Positions 1-8,594 of a stretch of DNA of 64,000 nucleotides are shown piece by piece. The DNA comes from Clostridia bacterium (GTDB taxonomy: Bacteria > Bacillota > Clostridia > Peptostreptococcales > Acidaminobacteraceae), in NCBI GenBank assembly GCA_016937975.1, contig JAFGVN010000113.1:1-64000 (forward strand), read 5' to 3'. The position numbers and the translations under genes are program-made. The notes beneath the pieces were generated by a model, which was not told the DNA's origin, ran no database searches, and was given only the letters and a program-made list of their open reading frames with translations. Within the stretch, counting starts at the first letter, position 1; every line of letters begins with the position of its first letter.

Positions 1-47
1 AACATATTTCCTATTTTTATGTGAATATTTCAATAAACGTTTACGCA

Positions 48-76
48 TTTACTATCGCGCAGCGATTTTGTACAAT
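48..76 (+). promoter_or_regulatory. SigA-type promoter with a palindrome in the spacer
   Basis: TTTACT (48-53) and TACAAT (71-76) are 17 bp apart, upstream of the small membrane protein gene. The spacer holds the perfect inverted repeat ATCGC-GCA-GCGAT (54-66), placed where a repressor would block RNA polymerase. No regulator gene is adjacent. Confidence 0.5.
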
Positions 77-93
77 GAAGAAGGGGGAGCTAT

Positions 94-375
94 ATGAAGT
101 TTAAAGGAGTGGATACAAAATCAGCTTTGGCAGTGATCTTCTTATATATTATTTCTGCCATTATTTTAAGGTTTGTTTTTGATACAACCATCAGTATGAT
201 GTTTTTAGGTTTAGGGATGATTATTGCTGGGATTATTGGTATTCTTAATAAATCCTACGCTATTTTGCATCCGGAAATTATTAAAATGACGGGAGGATTC
301 CTACAGGGATTTATGATGTACATGAATTACTTGATTTTGTTTTTAGGGATTTTCTTGATTTTGAATCAGTTTTAA
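94..375 (+). CDS. Small integral membrane protein, function unknown
   Basis: This 93-residue protein is almost entirely hydrophobic. Three membrane segments can be seen, at about residues 10-28, 32-50 and 68-91, with a short polar stretch (NKSYAILHPEIIK) between the second and third. I recognise no family. The start is supported by a GGGGGAG ribosome binding site just upstream, and a promoter lies at 48-76. The gene appears to be transcribed alone because a hairpin terminator follows it. It may be a small accessory or stress membrane protein, but the sequence does not say which. Confidence 0.7.
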   Translation: MKFKGVDTKSALAVIFLYIISAIILRFVFDTTISMMFLGLGMIIAGIIGILNKSYAILHPEIIKMTGGFLQGFMMYMNYLILFLGIFLILNQF

Positions 376-405
376 TACGTTCAAATGAAATACTATGAAA
401 GTAAA

Positions 406-438
406 AAGTAGACAGCGATTGACTGTCTACTTGTGTTT
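406..438 (+). terminator. Terminator, probably bidirectional
   Basis: AAGTAGACAG (406-415) pairs perfectly with CTGTCTACTT (423-432) across a 7-nt loop, and a T-rich tract follows. It separates the converging membrane-protein and anti-sigma genes. An A-rich stretch on the other side could serve minus-strand transcripts. Confidence 0.75.
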
Positions 439-448
439 TTTGATCAAA

Positions 449-1255
449 TTATTTTATAATCATTTCAATTGGTCCCATTGCACCAGGCGCTATTTCATAT
501 TTTTCAAAGACCACTACTGTTTCACCTTGATCATTCAAGTAGAAGTTCATATCAGGTCTAATTGACCAATCTTCACTTTGCTCAAAGTAGTTTTCAGAAT
601 CAACTGTCATCATTTCCTTCGCTTTAGTTGAGATGATTTCGATATAATTTGGACCGATTAAATCCTCCAAAGTTAATAGTTGTTGATTCTTTAAGTCTAA
701 TGTGAAGAACAGATTTGTTGCATAAACTGCGGCAAGACTTTCATGGGTATAGACTCTAAAAGAAAGGAAATCTTCATTTTCAAGATAAACTTCATAATCA
801 GCTGTCACAGTCATGTTTTTTTCTGCCCATTGTTCTTCAGTGCCTCCTGTTTCAATAAATGCTTCTTTGTACTCCATGATACGCTCTTCAGCTTCTTTCA
901 GTACATTATCCACTTTTTCATTGATTGTATCGTTAATGAATTTCTTTAAAGTCTCATCAGAGATTGTAACGTTGGGGACATTCACAGTACCAGAAAGATC
1001 TTCCTTTTCAAAATCATAGGAACGGACGATTAAAAGATTAGCTATTTGTCCTATAACAGGGATGTTTGTAACGGTTTCTGCAAAGGTTTCAGATACGTTG
1101 AGTGATGTTACTAGAATGCAAACACTCGCTGCTAAGGATAACCATCCTATGTTTTTTCTTTTTTTCTTTTTATTGTTTTTTATTCTTTCATTGACCATCA
1201 TATTTAACTCCTTTGGAATTTCAATTCCATTATATTTATCTTTATAAGCTTGCAT
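449..1255 (-). CDS. RsiV-like anti-sigma factor (DUF3298 family)
   Basis: The protein has 268 residues. A lysine-rich cytoplasmic segment (about 1-36) is followed by one membrane segment (about 37-55). After it comes the motif FAETVTNIPVIGQI and an extracellular domain of the DUF4163/DUF3298 type (about 85-268). This is the architecture of RsiV, which holds an ECF sigma factor inactive until regulated proteolysis; in Bacillus subtilis RsiV is the lysozyme receptor. The start codon overlaps the end of the sigma-factor gene by 14 bp, so the two are translationally coupled. An envelope-stress role is inferred from the family. No oatA or other obvious target follows. Confidence 0.8.
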   Translation of the reverse strand: MQAYKDKYNGIEIPKELNMMVNERIKNNKKKKRKNIGWLSLAASVCILVTSLNVSETFAETVTNIPVIGQIANLLIVRSYDFEKEDLSGTVNVPNVTISDETLKKFINDTINEKVDNVLKEAEERIMEYKEAFIETGGTEEQWAEKNMTVTADYEVYLENEDFLSFRVYTHESLAAVYATNLFFTLDLKNQQLLTLEDLIGPNYIEIISTKAKEMMTVDSENYFEQSEDWSIRPDMNFYLNDQGETVVVFEKYEIAPGAMGPIEMIIK

Positions 1256-1721
1256 GGTCGCCTCCTTCGTCCAGTTGAATCTTCAAGTGACTCAAAATAT
1301 TCTTATGTCTTGTTTTTAGAGTATTAATGTTTAAAGACATGATTTCTGCTATATCATAAAATTTCAAATCTTCAAAATATCTTAAAATGATGAGAGTCTT
1401 ATCCTCTGGATTGAGCAAATCCAAAACATCATATAGATCCATGTGGTTTTGATCTATATAGCTGCTTTCCTTTGAAGTGTCTAGAAATACAACATTCTTT
1501 TTGCTTTTTAAGTGGTTCATCGCTGTATTGACTAAGACCCTATAAATCCAAGTTGAAAGGTATTCTGGCTGTTTGATTTTATGATAGGATTTGAGTGCTT
1601 TTTCTATGGTATCTTGAACTATGTCTAAAGCGTCTTCTCTGGATTTAACATAGCTGTATGCAATTTTATAAAATTTCTCTTGTTCTCTTAATATGTGGTC
1701 GACCAATTGTTGATATAACAT
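1242..1721 (-). CDS. ECF sigma-70 factor (SigV-like)
   Basis: The product has 159 residues, the usual size for an ECF sigma factor. It contains region 2 (SREDALDIVQDTIEKALKSY, then WIYRVLVNTAMNHLKSKK) at about 25-80 and region 4 (PEDKTLIILRYFEDLKFYDIAEIM) at about 103-150. The ATG at 1721 is chosen over a GTG at 1739 because AGGAG stands 8 nt upstream of the ATG and lies inside the longer reading. The gene overlaps the downstream anti-sigma gene, as in sigV-rsiV. A weak ECF-type promoter lies just upstream, which suggests autoregulation. Genes controlled elsewhere cannot be deduced. Confidence 0.85.
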   Translation of the reverse strand: MLYQQLVDHILREQEKFYKIAYSYVKSREDALDIVQDTIEKALKSYHKIKQPEYLSTWIYRVLVNTAMNHLKSKKNVVFLDTSKESSYIDQNHMDLYDVLDLLNPEDKTLIILRYFEDLKFYDIAEIMSLNINTLKTRHKNILSHLKIQLDEGGDHASL

Positions 1722-1742
1722 GTTATTTGCTCCTTTCACTTA

Positions 1743-1770
1743 TTAGACAACTGAAATGATAAAAAAGTTG
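1743..1770 (-). promoter_or_regulatory. Possible ECF-type autoregulatory promoter
   Basis: On the minus strand, CAACTT (1765-1770) and TGTCTAA (1743-1749) are 15 nt apart. This resembles ECF promoters with an AAC-containing -35 and a GTC-containing -10. The implied start site lies just ahead of the sigma-gene ribosome binding site. The match is short and could be chance. Confidence 0.35.
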
Positions 1771-1833
1771 GTCTGAAATGAAAATAAATTATTTTTTACA
1801 TTTTGTCAAATATTAAGAAATGCTTTATAAGGT

Positions 1834-1861
1834 TTGAAAAAAACGTTTTCTACGGTATAAT
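1834..1861 (+). promoter_or_regulatory. SigA-type promoter of the M42 peptidase gene
   Basis: TTGAAA (1834-1839) and TATAAT (1856-1861) are separated by 16 bp, 44 bp upstream of the start codon. Confidence 0.65.
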
Positions 1862-1904
1862 ATAAAAGAATATTTCTAGTACCGAAACATCGAAAGGAGA
1901 AACA

Positions 1905-2897
1905 ATGAATATCGAAAACTTAAAAAAATTAACGAGTATTTATGGTCCATCAGGACATGAAGAGCAAGTGGCAAAATATATTATTTCAGAAATCGAATCT
2001 TTAGTGGATGAAATCCATGTGGATAAATTAGGTAACGTCATTGCAAGAAAAAAAGGCGATGGTCCTAAATTAATGGTGGCAGGTCACATGGATCAAATCG
2101 GTATGATGGTTACAGATGTGGATGATAAAGGTTTTGTTCGTTTAACCAATATCGGTGGTATCAACCCTCATGTAAGCCATGGTCAAAGAGTAGTTTTTAA
2201 AGATGGCACAGTGGGAATCGTATTTGCTGAAGGTTCTGCAGACATGGCTAAACTCGCTCTTGATAAATTATATGTAGATATTGGCTGCAAGAATAAAGAA
2301 GAAGCCAATAAAAAAGTAAACATTGGTGATGTTTGCGTTTATCTGCATGATTTCTTGGAAACTGAGGAAACGGTTTCAGTAGGTGCATTAGATGACCGTA
2401 TTGGTTGTTTTGTCATGATGGAAGCTTTAAAACAAATTGAGAAAGTGGAAAATGATTGTTATTTTGTATTTACTGTACAAGAAGAAGTCGGTATCCGTGG
2501 AGGAAAAACTTCTGCTTATAGAATTAATCCTGATGTAGGTTTGGCTGTAGATATTACTTCATCAGGAGATACGCCTGGTGCAAAACGATTTAAGATTTCA
2601 TTACATGAAGGTGTAGCGATTAAAGTAAGAGATAATTCTTTATTGTCACATCCAAAAGTAAATGAGCAATTGGTTGAGCTTTGTAAATCAAACGAATTGA
2701 AATATCAAATGGAAGTTTTAGAATTTGGTGGTACAGATGCAGGTGGCATCAGCTTAACAAGAGAAGGTATTCCAGCGAGTTGTATTTCTATTCCTACCCG
2801 TTATGCCCATTCAGCTCATGAAACCGTATCAAAAGCTGATGTGAATGCAGCCATTACTTTACTTGCTAAAACAGTTGAAAAGAAATTTGAGATTTAA
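1905..2897 (+). CDS. M42 family metallo-aminopeptidase
   Basis: The protein has 330 residues and is M42-like over its whole length. Family metal and catalytic motifs are all present: AGHMDQIG (about 64-71), ALDDRIGC near 160, the catalytic EE in VQEEVGIRGG, DITSSGDTPG, and the C-terminal HSAHE. M42 enzymes are large cytoplasmic oligomers with two metal ions that remove N-terminal residues from short peptides. The exact specificity (glutamyl, leucyl or other) cannot be read from the sequence. An AAAGGAG ribosome binding site precedes the ATG. The gene has its own promoter and terminator, so it is probably monocistronic. Confidence 0.92.
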   Translation: MNIENLKKLTSIYGPSGHEEQVAKYIISEIESLVDEIHVDKLGNVIARKKGDGPKLMVAGHMDQIGMMVTDVDDKGFVRLTNIGGINPHVSHGQRVVFKDGTVGIVFAEGSADMAKLALDKLYVDIGCKNKEEANKKVNIGDVCVYLHDFLETEETVSVGALDDRIGCFVMMEALKQIEKVENDCYFVFTVQEEVGIRGGKTSAYRINPDVGLAVDITSSGDTPGAKRFKISLHEGVAIKVRDNSLLSHPKVNEQLVELCKSNELKYQMEVLEFGGTDAGGISLTREGIPASCISIPTRYAHSAHETVSKADVNAAITLLAKTVEKKFEI

Positions 2898-2900
2898 TGA

Positions 2901-2928
2901 AAGGTGCAGAAATGCATCTTTTTTTTTA
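2901..2928 (+). terminator. Terminator of the M42 peptidase gene
   Basis: AAGGTGCA (2901-2908) pairs with TGCATCTT (2913-2920), with one G-T pair, and a run of T residues follows. Confidence 0.8.
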
Positions 2929-3028
2929 CCCGTTTATATGATCTTAAATTCTTCTGAAGTTGTAGTGTAATGATTTTGTAACGTCTAAGTGTATATTTTA
3001 TGGGTATGCTTAAAGAGGAGGTGATTTT

Positions 3029-3556
3029 ATGAAATCTGCAAGAGAGACCTTGAAAGCTTTCTATGAGGGGTATCAAACAAGGAAATTAGAAGAAATAGAT
3101 GCATTTATGACGTTGTTTTCTCAATCAGAGGATGTCGAGATGATGGGTATTGGCGCTACTGAACCTGGTGCTTATGAATGGTTTAAAGGTTTTGAAGCAA
3201 TAAAAGAGATTATTATTTCTGATTGGACTTATTGGGGCAATGTCACTTTTGAAGTTGATAACGCACATATATATGAGAATGGTGATATGGCCTTCTTTAC
3301 AACGTATGGTACTTTAACTCAAAATACTGATAACTCTGCTTCAATGCCGTTTTTTAAAAATCAAATGAAAGAACTCCTAGAGAAAGAAGAGGATGCCAGT
3401 GATCAAATGTTTGAGGCTGTTCATTTTGGCATTAGAAGGTTATTAGAGCAAAGAAGAGGTATCGGTGCTGAATATAAACTAGTGATCTCTGGTGCTTTAG
3501 TAAAGGAGGAAATTTGGCGATTTATCATGTTACATTGGTCAATGCCAGTAGATTAA
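3029..3556 (+). CDS. SnoaL/NTF2-like fold protein
   Basis: The protein has 175 residues. Its start (ARETLKAFYEGYQTRKLEEIDAFMTLFSQSEDVEMMGIGATEPG) is typical of SnoaL/DUF4440 proteins of the NTF2-like superfamily. A central FEGFEAIKEII-like segment (GFEAIKEIIISDW) and a strand-rich half ending WRFIMLHWSMP agree with a cone-shaped NTF2 fold. Such proteins include small isomerases, hydrolases and ligand-binding proteins, and the substrate cannot be predicted here. GGAGGTG precedes the ATG. The remains of a GNAT gene begin one base after the stop codon, so the two were probably once co-transcribed. Confidence 0.7.
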   Translation: MKSARETLKAFYEGYQTRKLEEIDAFMTLFSQSEDVEMMGIGATEPGAYEWFKGFEAIKEIIISDWTYWGNVTFEVDNAHIYENGDMAFFTTYGTLTQNTDNSASMPFFKNQMKELLEKEEDASDQMFEAVHFGIRRLLEQRRGIGAEYKLVISGALVKEEIWRFIMLHWSMPVD

Positions 3557-3557
3557 A

Positions 3558-3965
3558 ATGGAAATCAAATATATAAAAGCGATAGAAAAACAGGAAGTCT
3601 TCAATCTGTATGAAGATGCATAGTAGTATTTGTACACGAAAAGACATGCCAAGTCTGATGAAAGGCATACAAAACGCATTGGATGTGATCAGTCTATGGG
3701 AAGACAATCATTTGATTGGTTTGATTAGAACTGTAGGTGACAAAGAAACCCTCATTTTTATTCAGGATATTATAATCTTAGAAACACATAAAAGAAAAGG
3801 TTATGGGGGAAAATTACTTGAGAGGGTTCTAAATACCTATAAGCATGGGAGAATAAAAGTTCTATTAACGGATCAAAGGAGAAAACCAAATTATTTTATG
3901 AAAGCATGGGATTTTTAAAAAACGAAGATCTGAAAACACAGTGTTTCTTAAGAAACGATTTTTAA
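3558..3965 (+). pseudogene. GNAT N-acetyltransferase broken by two frameshifts
   Basis: Translation from the ATG at 3558 gives MEIKYIKAIEKQEVFNLYED and then hits TAG TAG near 3614. A second frame continues with KDMPSLMKGIQNALDVISLW and EDNHLIGLIRTVGD, then the acetyl-CoA loop RKGYGGKLLERVL, as in small GNAT enzymes. Around 3880-3900 the frame changes again. The reading FYESMGFLKNEDLKTQC then completes the usual C-terminus and stops at 3965. The three pieces together make one roughly 135-residue acetyltransferase. At least two indels separate them, and the first break also altered the region that normally reads AGW. A fragment of 102 residues starting at 3610 could still be translated but lacks the N-terminal strand. 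Confidence 0.8.
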
Positions 3966-3993
3966 AAAAAGAACTTGGGGAAATCCCAAGTTC
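3964..3993 (-). terminator. Terminator of the xpt-nucleoside transporter operon
   Basis: GAACTTGGG (3971-3979) and CCCAAGTTC (3985-3993) form a perfect 9-bp stem. In the minus direction a run of T (A residues 3964-3970) follows, immediately after the stop codon of the last permease gene. Confidence 0.85.
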
Positions 3994-3994
3994 T

Positions 3995-4915
3995 CTAACG
4001 TTCTTCTCTAAAATAGGGTACACTCAAACCCTTTGGTGGCGCATTTTCTTGTGATTTTTTCATGGAACTGATTACCAAGACCACAATGGTAAAGAGATAT
4101 GGTAGCGCATCCAGTAAGCTCTGAGGAATAGACAAATGTTGTAATCTAAATCCAGCAATGCTTAAGCCACCGAAGAAATATGCTGCAAAAATAGCTTTGT
4201 AAGGATTCCATTTACTAAAAATTACGAGAGCTATGGCAATCCAACCTCTACCTGCAGTAATATTGTCCTGCCAAGCGGGCACTTCAACGACAGAAAGATA
4301 TGCACCACCTAAACCACACAAAGCACCGCCTATAAGAATATGAACATATTTGTACCATGAAACGCGAATGCCAGCACCGTCAGCTGCCGATGGATTTTCA
4401 CCAATAGCTCTCAAGTTCATACCGATGTTTGTCTTATACAGATATATGCCTAAAGCGATGACTGTCAAATAGCCGAGATAAACAAAAATATCTTGATTAA
4501 AGAAAATTTGACCAATAAAAGGAATTTTTGAAAGCAATGGAATTTCAATGGGTTTATAAAACTCGATAATGTTATCAGGCATTTTTTTACCGATGAAATT
4601 CGTTCCAATATAACTGGAAAATCCAGTGCCAAAAATAGTCAATGCAAGACCTGAAACCACTTGATTTGCTCTAAGGGTAATGGTTAGAAAACCATAGATT
4701 AAAGCAGTCAAAGCACCAGCTACCATTGCACCTAAGATGGCAACAATCGGATTGCCTGTGATGATACCAAAGCCAAAGCCTGCAACAGCACCAACGAGCA
4801 TCATCCCTTCAACACCTAAATTAAGATGACCAGATTTTTCTGTGATGATTTCGCCTAATGTAGCAAATAAAAGCGGGGTGCCTGCAATAACAACGGATAT
4901 TAAAAAGGATGTCAT
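3995..4915 (-). CDS. nupQ: Nucleoside ABC transporter permease, NupQ/YufQ type
   Basis: The protein has 306 residues and about eight to nine hydrophobic segments. It starts with the family motif TPLLFATLGEIITEKSGHLNLGVEGMML and contains GENPSAADGAGI, the cytoplasmic loop thought to contact the ATPase. It belongs to the BPD_transp_2 family and is the second permease of BMP-type nucleoside importers. AAAGGAG precedes the ATG, and the start overlaps the stop of the upstream permease by 4 bp. It is the last gene of the riboswitch-controlled operon, which ends at a strong terminator. Nucleoside specificity is inferred from the family and from the purine-linked context. Confidence 0.88.
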   Translation of the reverse strand: MTSFLISVVIAGTPLLFATLGEIITEKSGHLNLGVEGMMLVGAVAGFGFGIITGNPIVAILGAMVAGALTALIYGFLTITLRANQVVSGLALTIFGTGFSSYIGTNFIGKKMPDNIIEFYKPIEIPLLSKIPFIGQIFFNQDIFVYLGYLTVIALGIYLYKTNIGMNLRAIGENPSAADGAGIRVSWYKYVHILIGGALCGLGGAYLSVVEVPAWQDNITAGRGWIAIALVIFSKWNPYKAIFAAYFFGGLSIAGFRLQHLSIPQSLLDALPYLFTIVVLVISSMKKSQENAPPKGLSVPYFREER

Positions 4916-5976
4916 TTTATGCTCCTTTCTTTTTTATGCCATGCCAATGTATATTTTGCGAAAAATTCACTGCCAATAACAAAAAATAAAATCATACTTT
5001 GTAATACTTCTGCTGCAGAATTGGGAATTTGGAAAGCCGTTTGAATGAAGCTACCACCCTTAACCAATGCTGCAAATAAAATTGAAGCAGGAATGATAAT
5101 CATTGGAATTAATGCTGAAAGCCATGTCGTAATAATGGCTGTAAAACCATAACCTGCGGATAAGCCAACAGATAAGGTTTGTTCTACAGCTGAAGCTTGT
5201 ATGAAACCTACAAGACCACAAATACCGCCTGAGATGAATACTGCTGAAATAACAGTTTTCTTAATGTTAATACCGGAATATCTCGCTGTATCTCTACTTT
5301 CACCAATGACAGTAATATAATAACCCCATTTGGAATACTTCATCATGGCAGAAATTATAATGACGATGGCTAATGTTATGATCCAACCGATATGCAAGTC
5401 AAAGAGTTTCGGTAAAATGGCTTGATCAGAAAAATTTGCTATTTTAGGAAAGCCTTTTGCTGCAGGATCTTTCCATGGTCCATATTGCAAGTAAGTAATC
5501 CATTTTAAAGCGATATAGTTAAGCATTAAAGTAATAATCGTTTCATTTGTATCGTACTTTTCTTTAAAATAAGCTGGAATAAGTGCCCATAAACCACCCC
5601 CTACAAAACCACCTATAAACATGAAAAACAATAAAAGTGGTTTTGGCAAATGATCAAATTGAAGAGCAAAAAATGTCGCCATAAAAGCACCCATTAAGAT
5701 TTGTCCTTCACCACCAATGTTCCAAAATTTCATTTTAAAGGCAATCATAATACCAATAGAAGCCAATATGATTGGTATTGCAACTTTTAACGTTTCTATA
5801 ATCCTATAATGGGTACCAAAGGCACCATCAAACATAGAAGAATAAACTGATAAAGGGTTATGTCCCATTAATGCAATGAATAATGATGATGTAATAAAAG
5901 CTAGAATAACCGCTGTGACACGGATTAAAATGGATTGAGAAGGTTTGATGGCAGTTCTTTTTTTCATATTAATCAT
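4912..5976 (-). CDS. nupP: Nucleoside ABC transporter permease, NupP/YufP type
   Basis: The protein has 354 residues. It has a long N-terminal hydrophobic segment, the motif ALMGHNPLSVYSSMFDGAFG, and the loop GESRDTARYSGI equivalent to the GEN(P)xAA loop of the partner permease. It pairs with the following permease gene to form the membrane channel of a BMP-family nucleoside importer. GGAGG lies 6 nt before the ATG. A second ATG three codons later is possible. The gene overlaps both neighbours by a few bases (8 bp with the ATPase gene, 4 bp with the second permease), which indicates tight translational coupling. Confidence 0.88.
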   Translation of the reverse strand: MINMKKRTAIKPSQSILIRVTAVILAFITSSLFIALMGHNPLSVYSSMFDGAFGTHYRIIETLKVAIPIILASIGIMIAFKMKFWNIGGEGQILMGAFMATFFALQFDHLPKPLLLFFMFIGGFVGGGLWALIPAYFKEKYDTNETIITLMLNYIALKWITYLQYGPWKDPAAKGFPKIANFSDQAILPKLFDLHIGWIITLAIVIIISAMMKYSKWGYYITVIGESRDTARYSGINIKKTVISAVFISGGICGLVGFIQASAVEQTLSVGLSAGYGFTAIITTWLSALIPMIIIPASILFAALVKGGSFIQTAFQIPNSAAEVLQSMILFFVIGSEFFAKYTLAWHKKERSIK

Positions 5977-7489
5977 GGAGTACCTCCATTTTCTGTCCAG
6001 CCATCATAAAACCTAAAGCTTCTTTAGAAGTTTGAGCTGCATCAACTATGCCCATCACTTTGCCATCACAAACTACCATGATTCTATCGCATAGTTCGAG
6101 AAGTACATCTAAATCTTCACCGATAAATAAAACAGCAACACCTTTTTTCTTTTGTTCGTTAACTAAATCATAGATTGTATGAGAAGCATTGATATCTAAG
6201 CCACGAACTGCATAAGCAGTAATGAGAATATGAGGATTTGTTTCAATTTCTCTCCCAATCAGGACCTTCTGAATATTACCACCAGATAATTGTTTTACTG
6301 GATGGAAGACAGAAGGCGTTTTAATATCTAGTTTATGAATCATTTCATTACAAAGATTTTCAATCGGTTTTCTCTTTAAAAATAGACCTTTTTGATTATG
6401 ATGATCTTTAATCAAGTAATTGTCGATCATATCCATAGACGCTACAAGACCCATGCCTAATCGATCTTCAGGAATGAAACTCATGGTAATACCCTTTTTT
6501 ATAATTTCTGCGGGGCTATGACCTACCAAATTTTCATTGTCATAAATGACTTCACCAGATGTGATAGGGTATAAACCAGCAATAGCCTCACAGAGTTCCT
6601 TTTGTCCACTGCCTGCAACACCTGCTACACCTAAAATCTCACCACTATACATTGAAAATGATATGTCATCAAGAACATGTACTTTATTTTCATCATATGC
6701 ATTAAGCTTATTGACTTTTAGGCTTTCAAGACCTCTTTTTACTTGAGGACGATCAATGGACAGATCCACTTGTGCACCTACCATTAAATCCGTCAACTCT
6801 TTTGGTGAAGAGCTTTTGGTATCAACTGTTGTTACGGTTTCGCCTTTTCTTAAAATGGTAACACGATCCGATACTGCCATAACTTCATGGAGCTTATGGG
6901 TAATGATAATAATGGCACATCCCATTTCAGCCATTTTTCTCATGATAACAAAAAGCTTTTCGGTTTCTTGAGGTGTTAATACTGCAGTAGGCTCATCCAT
7001 AATGAGAATGTTTGCACCTGCATACAAAACCTTAAGAATCTCCACGGATTGCTTTTCTCCAATAGACATGTCATATATTTTCTTATCTGGATCGATAGGC
7101 AAACCATATTTTTCAGCAACTGCTTTAATTTCTTGAGTGATTTTCTTTGGGTTTATAAGGAAAGAACCCTTTTGACCTAATGTGATATTCTCTTTAGCTG
7201 ACATAACTTCAACGAGTTTATAATGTTGATGAATCATGCCAACACCGTATTTAATTGCATCCTTTGGACTATGTAGTACAATCGGTTGATCTCCGATAAA
7301 AATAGAACCGCTGTCAGGCTTATAAAAACCTGACAGCATGTTCATTAATGTGCTTTTTCCAGCGCCATTCTCACCGAGAAGGGCATGGATCTCACCTTGA
7401 TTGACTTGAAAATTAACATTGTGATTCGCACGAACCGTACCAAAGGATTTGCAAATGTTCTCCATTTTAACAAATACTTGATTACTCAT
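5969..7489 (-). CDS. nupO: Nucleoside ABC transporter ATPase, NupO/YufO type
   Basis: This 506-residue protein has two ABC domains in tandem. The N-terminal domain has a Walker A GENGAGKST (about 40-48), a signature YDMSIGEKQ and a Walker B ILIMDEPTAVLTP. The C-terminal domain has a degenerate Walker A (GVAGSGQKE), a signature LSGGNIQKV and the segment AVRGLDI in place of a normal Walker B. This asymmetry is normal for the sugar/nucleoside (RbsA-like) family. It energises the two permeases encoded downstream. AAGGAG lies 4 nt ahead of the ATG, 8 bp after the binding-protein gene. Confidence 0.92.
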   Translation of the reverse strand: MSNQVFVKMENICKSFGTVRANHNVNFQVNQGEIHALLGENGAGKSTLMNMLSGFYKPDSGSIFIGDQPIVLHSPKDAIKYGVGMIHQHYKLVEVMSAKENITLGQKGSFLINPKKITQEIKAVAEKYGLPIDPDKKIYDMSIGEKQSVEILKVLYAGANILIMDEPTAVLTPQETEKLFVIMRKMAEMGCAIIIITHKLHEVMAVSDRVTILRKGETVTTVDTKSSSPKELTDLMVGAQVDLSIDRPQVKRGLESLKVNKLNAYDENKVHVLDDISFSMYSGEILGVAGVAGSGQKELCEAIAGLYPITSGEVIYDNENLVGHSPAEIIKKGITMSFIPEDRLGMGLVASMDMIDNYLIKDHHNQKGLFLKRKPIENLCNEMIHKLDIKTPSVFHPVKQLSGGNIQKVLIGREIETNPHILITAYAVRGLDINASHTIYDLVNEQKKKGVAVLFIGEDLDVLLELCDRIMVVCDGKVMGIVDAAQTSKEALGFMMAGQKMEVLHD

Positions 7490-7497
7490 AATGCTCC

Positions 7498-8577
7498 TTA
7501 TTCAATGTTACCAACAACACCTTGTACAAACCAGTTTAATTCTAACATTTCACCATCAGTTAATGTTTCACCTTCTGCAACAACTAGTTCACCAGCTTGA
7601 TTGTAAAGTGGACCTTGGAACACGTGGAAACTGCCATCTAAGATAGAAGCTTTTGCAGCATCTATAGCAGCTTGTGCGCCTTCTGGAGCTAAGTCTGTTA
7701 ATGCAGCTAATTGAACTGTATTTTCGTTCATACCACCCCAGTATGCATGACTTTCGAATTCGCCATTCATTACCTTTTGAACTTGTTCTACGTAATATGG
7801 ACCCCAGTTCCAAATTGGAGCTGTCATATATGCTTTTGGCGCCATATCCTTCATATCCGTATTATATCCAATTGAGAAAGCACCTTTTTCTTCAGCAGCT
7901 TGTTGTGGTCCAGCTGTATCTTGATGTTGAGCAATAACATCTGCACCACCATCTAATAAAGCAACTGCTGCTTCCTTTTCAGAAGCTGGATCATACCAAG
8001 TGTAAGTCCAAACCACTTCTACCTCTACATCTGGATTAACGGACTGAGCACCTAATGTAAAAGCATCGATACCACGAATAACTTCTGGAATAGGGAATGC
8101 AGCAACATAGCCGATTTTGTTTGATTCGGTTTTCAAACCTGCAACAATACCTGATAAATATCTTGCTTCATAGATTCTACCAAAGTAGTTTGCCATATTG
8201 TCAGTTGTTTTGTAACCTGAACAGTGGAAGAACGTAACTTCTGGGAAATCTTTTGAAACTTTTTCAACGAAATCCATATAACCAAAACTTGTTGCAAAGA
8301 TTACTTTTGCACCTTGATCAATTAAGTTTCTAATTTCAGTTTCCACTTCCTGTGTTTCAGGAACAGACTCTTTATATAATGTTTTAACGCCTAATTGTTC
8401 TTCTAAGTAAAGACGACCTTCGTTGTGTGCATAAGTCCAGCCACCATCGCCAATTGGTCCTACATAAATAAAACCAACTGTCATATCTTCAGTTTTTTCT
8501 TCTTCTTTCTTTTCGCAGCCTGCAAACATTGTTAACACTAATGTTGCAATAAGTAACATAGCTAATACTTTCTTCAT
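7498..8577 (-). CDS. nupN: BMP-family nucleoside-binding lipoprotein
   Basis: The 359-residue protein starts with a lipoprotein signal (MKKVLAMLLIATLVLTMFAGC). The lipobox FAGC makes Cys20 the likely lipidated residue, so it is anchored on the outer face of the membrane. The rest is a basic membrane protein (BMP/PnrA) domain, with VGFIYVGPIGDGGWTYAHNEG at the N-terminal lobe and GADVIAQHQDTAGPQ in the middle. BMP proteins in this setting bind purine nucleosides and feed an ABC importer. It follows xpt by 17 bp with an AGGAGGG ribosome binding site, so the purine riboswitch should control it too. Confidence 0.9.
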   Translation of the reverse strand: MKKVLAMLLIATLVLTMFAGCEKKEEEKTEDMTVGFIYVGPIGDGGWTYAHNEGRLYLEEQLGVKTLYKESVPETQEVETEIRNLIDQGAKVIFATSFGYMDFVEKVSKDFPEVTFFHCSGYKTTDNMANYFGRIYEARYLSGIVAGLKTESNKIGYVAAFPIPEVIRGIDAFTLGAQSVNPDVEVEVVWTYTWYDPASEKEAAVALLDGGADVIAQHQDTAGPQQAAEEKGAFSIGYNTDMKDMAPKAYMTAPIWNWGPYYVEQVQKVMNGEFESHAYWGGMNENTVQLAALTDLAPEGAQAAIDAAKASILDGSFHVFQGPLYNQAGELVVAEGETLTDGEMLELNWFVQGVVGNIE

Positions 8578-8594
8578 TTTGCCCTCCTAAAATT

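Noticed and set aside
743-1247. Plus-strand frames opposite the anti-sigma gene
   Set aside because: They are low-complexity, lack ribosome binding sites and lie opposite a recognisable gene.
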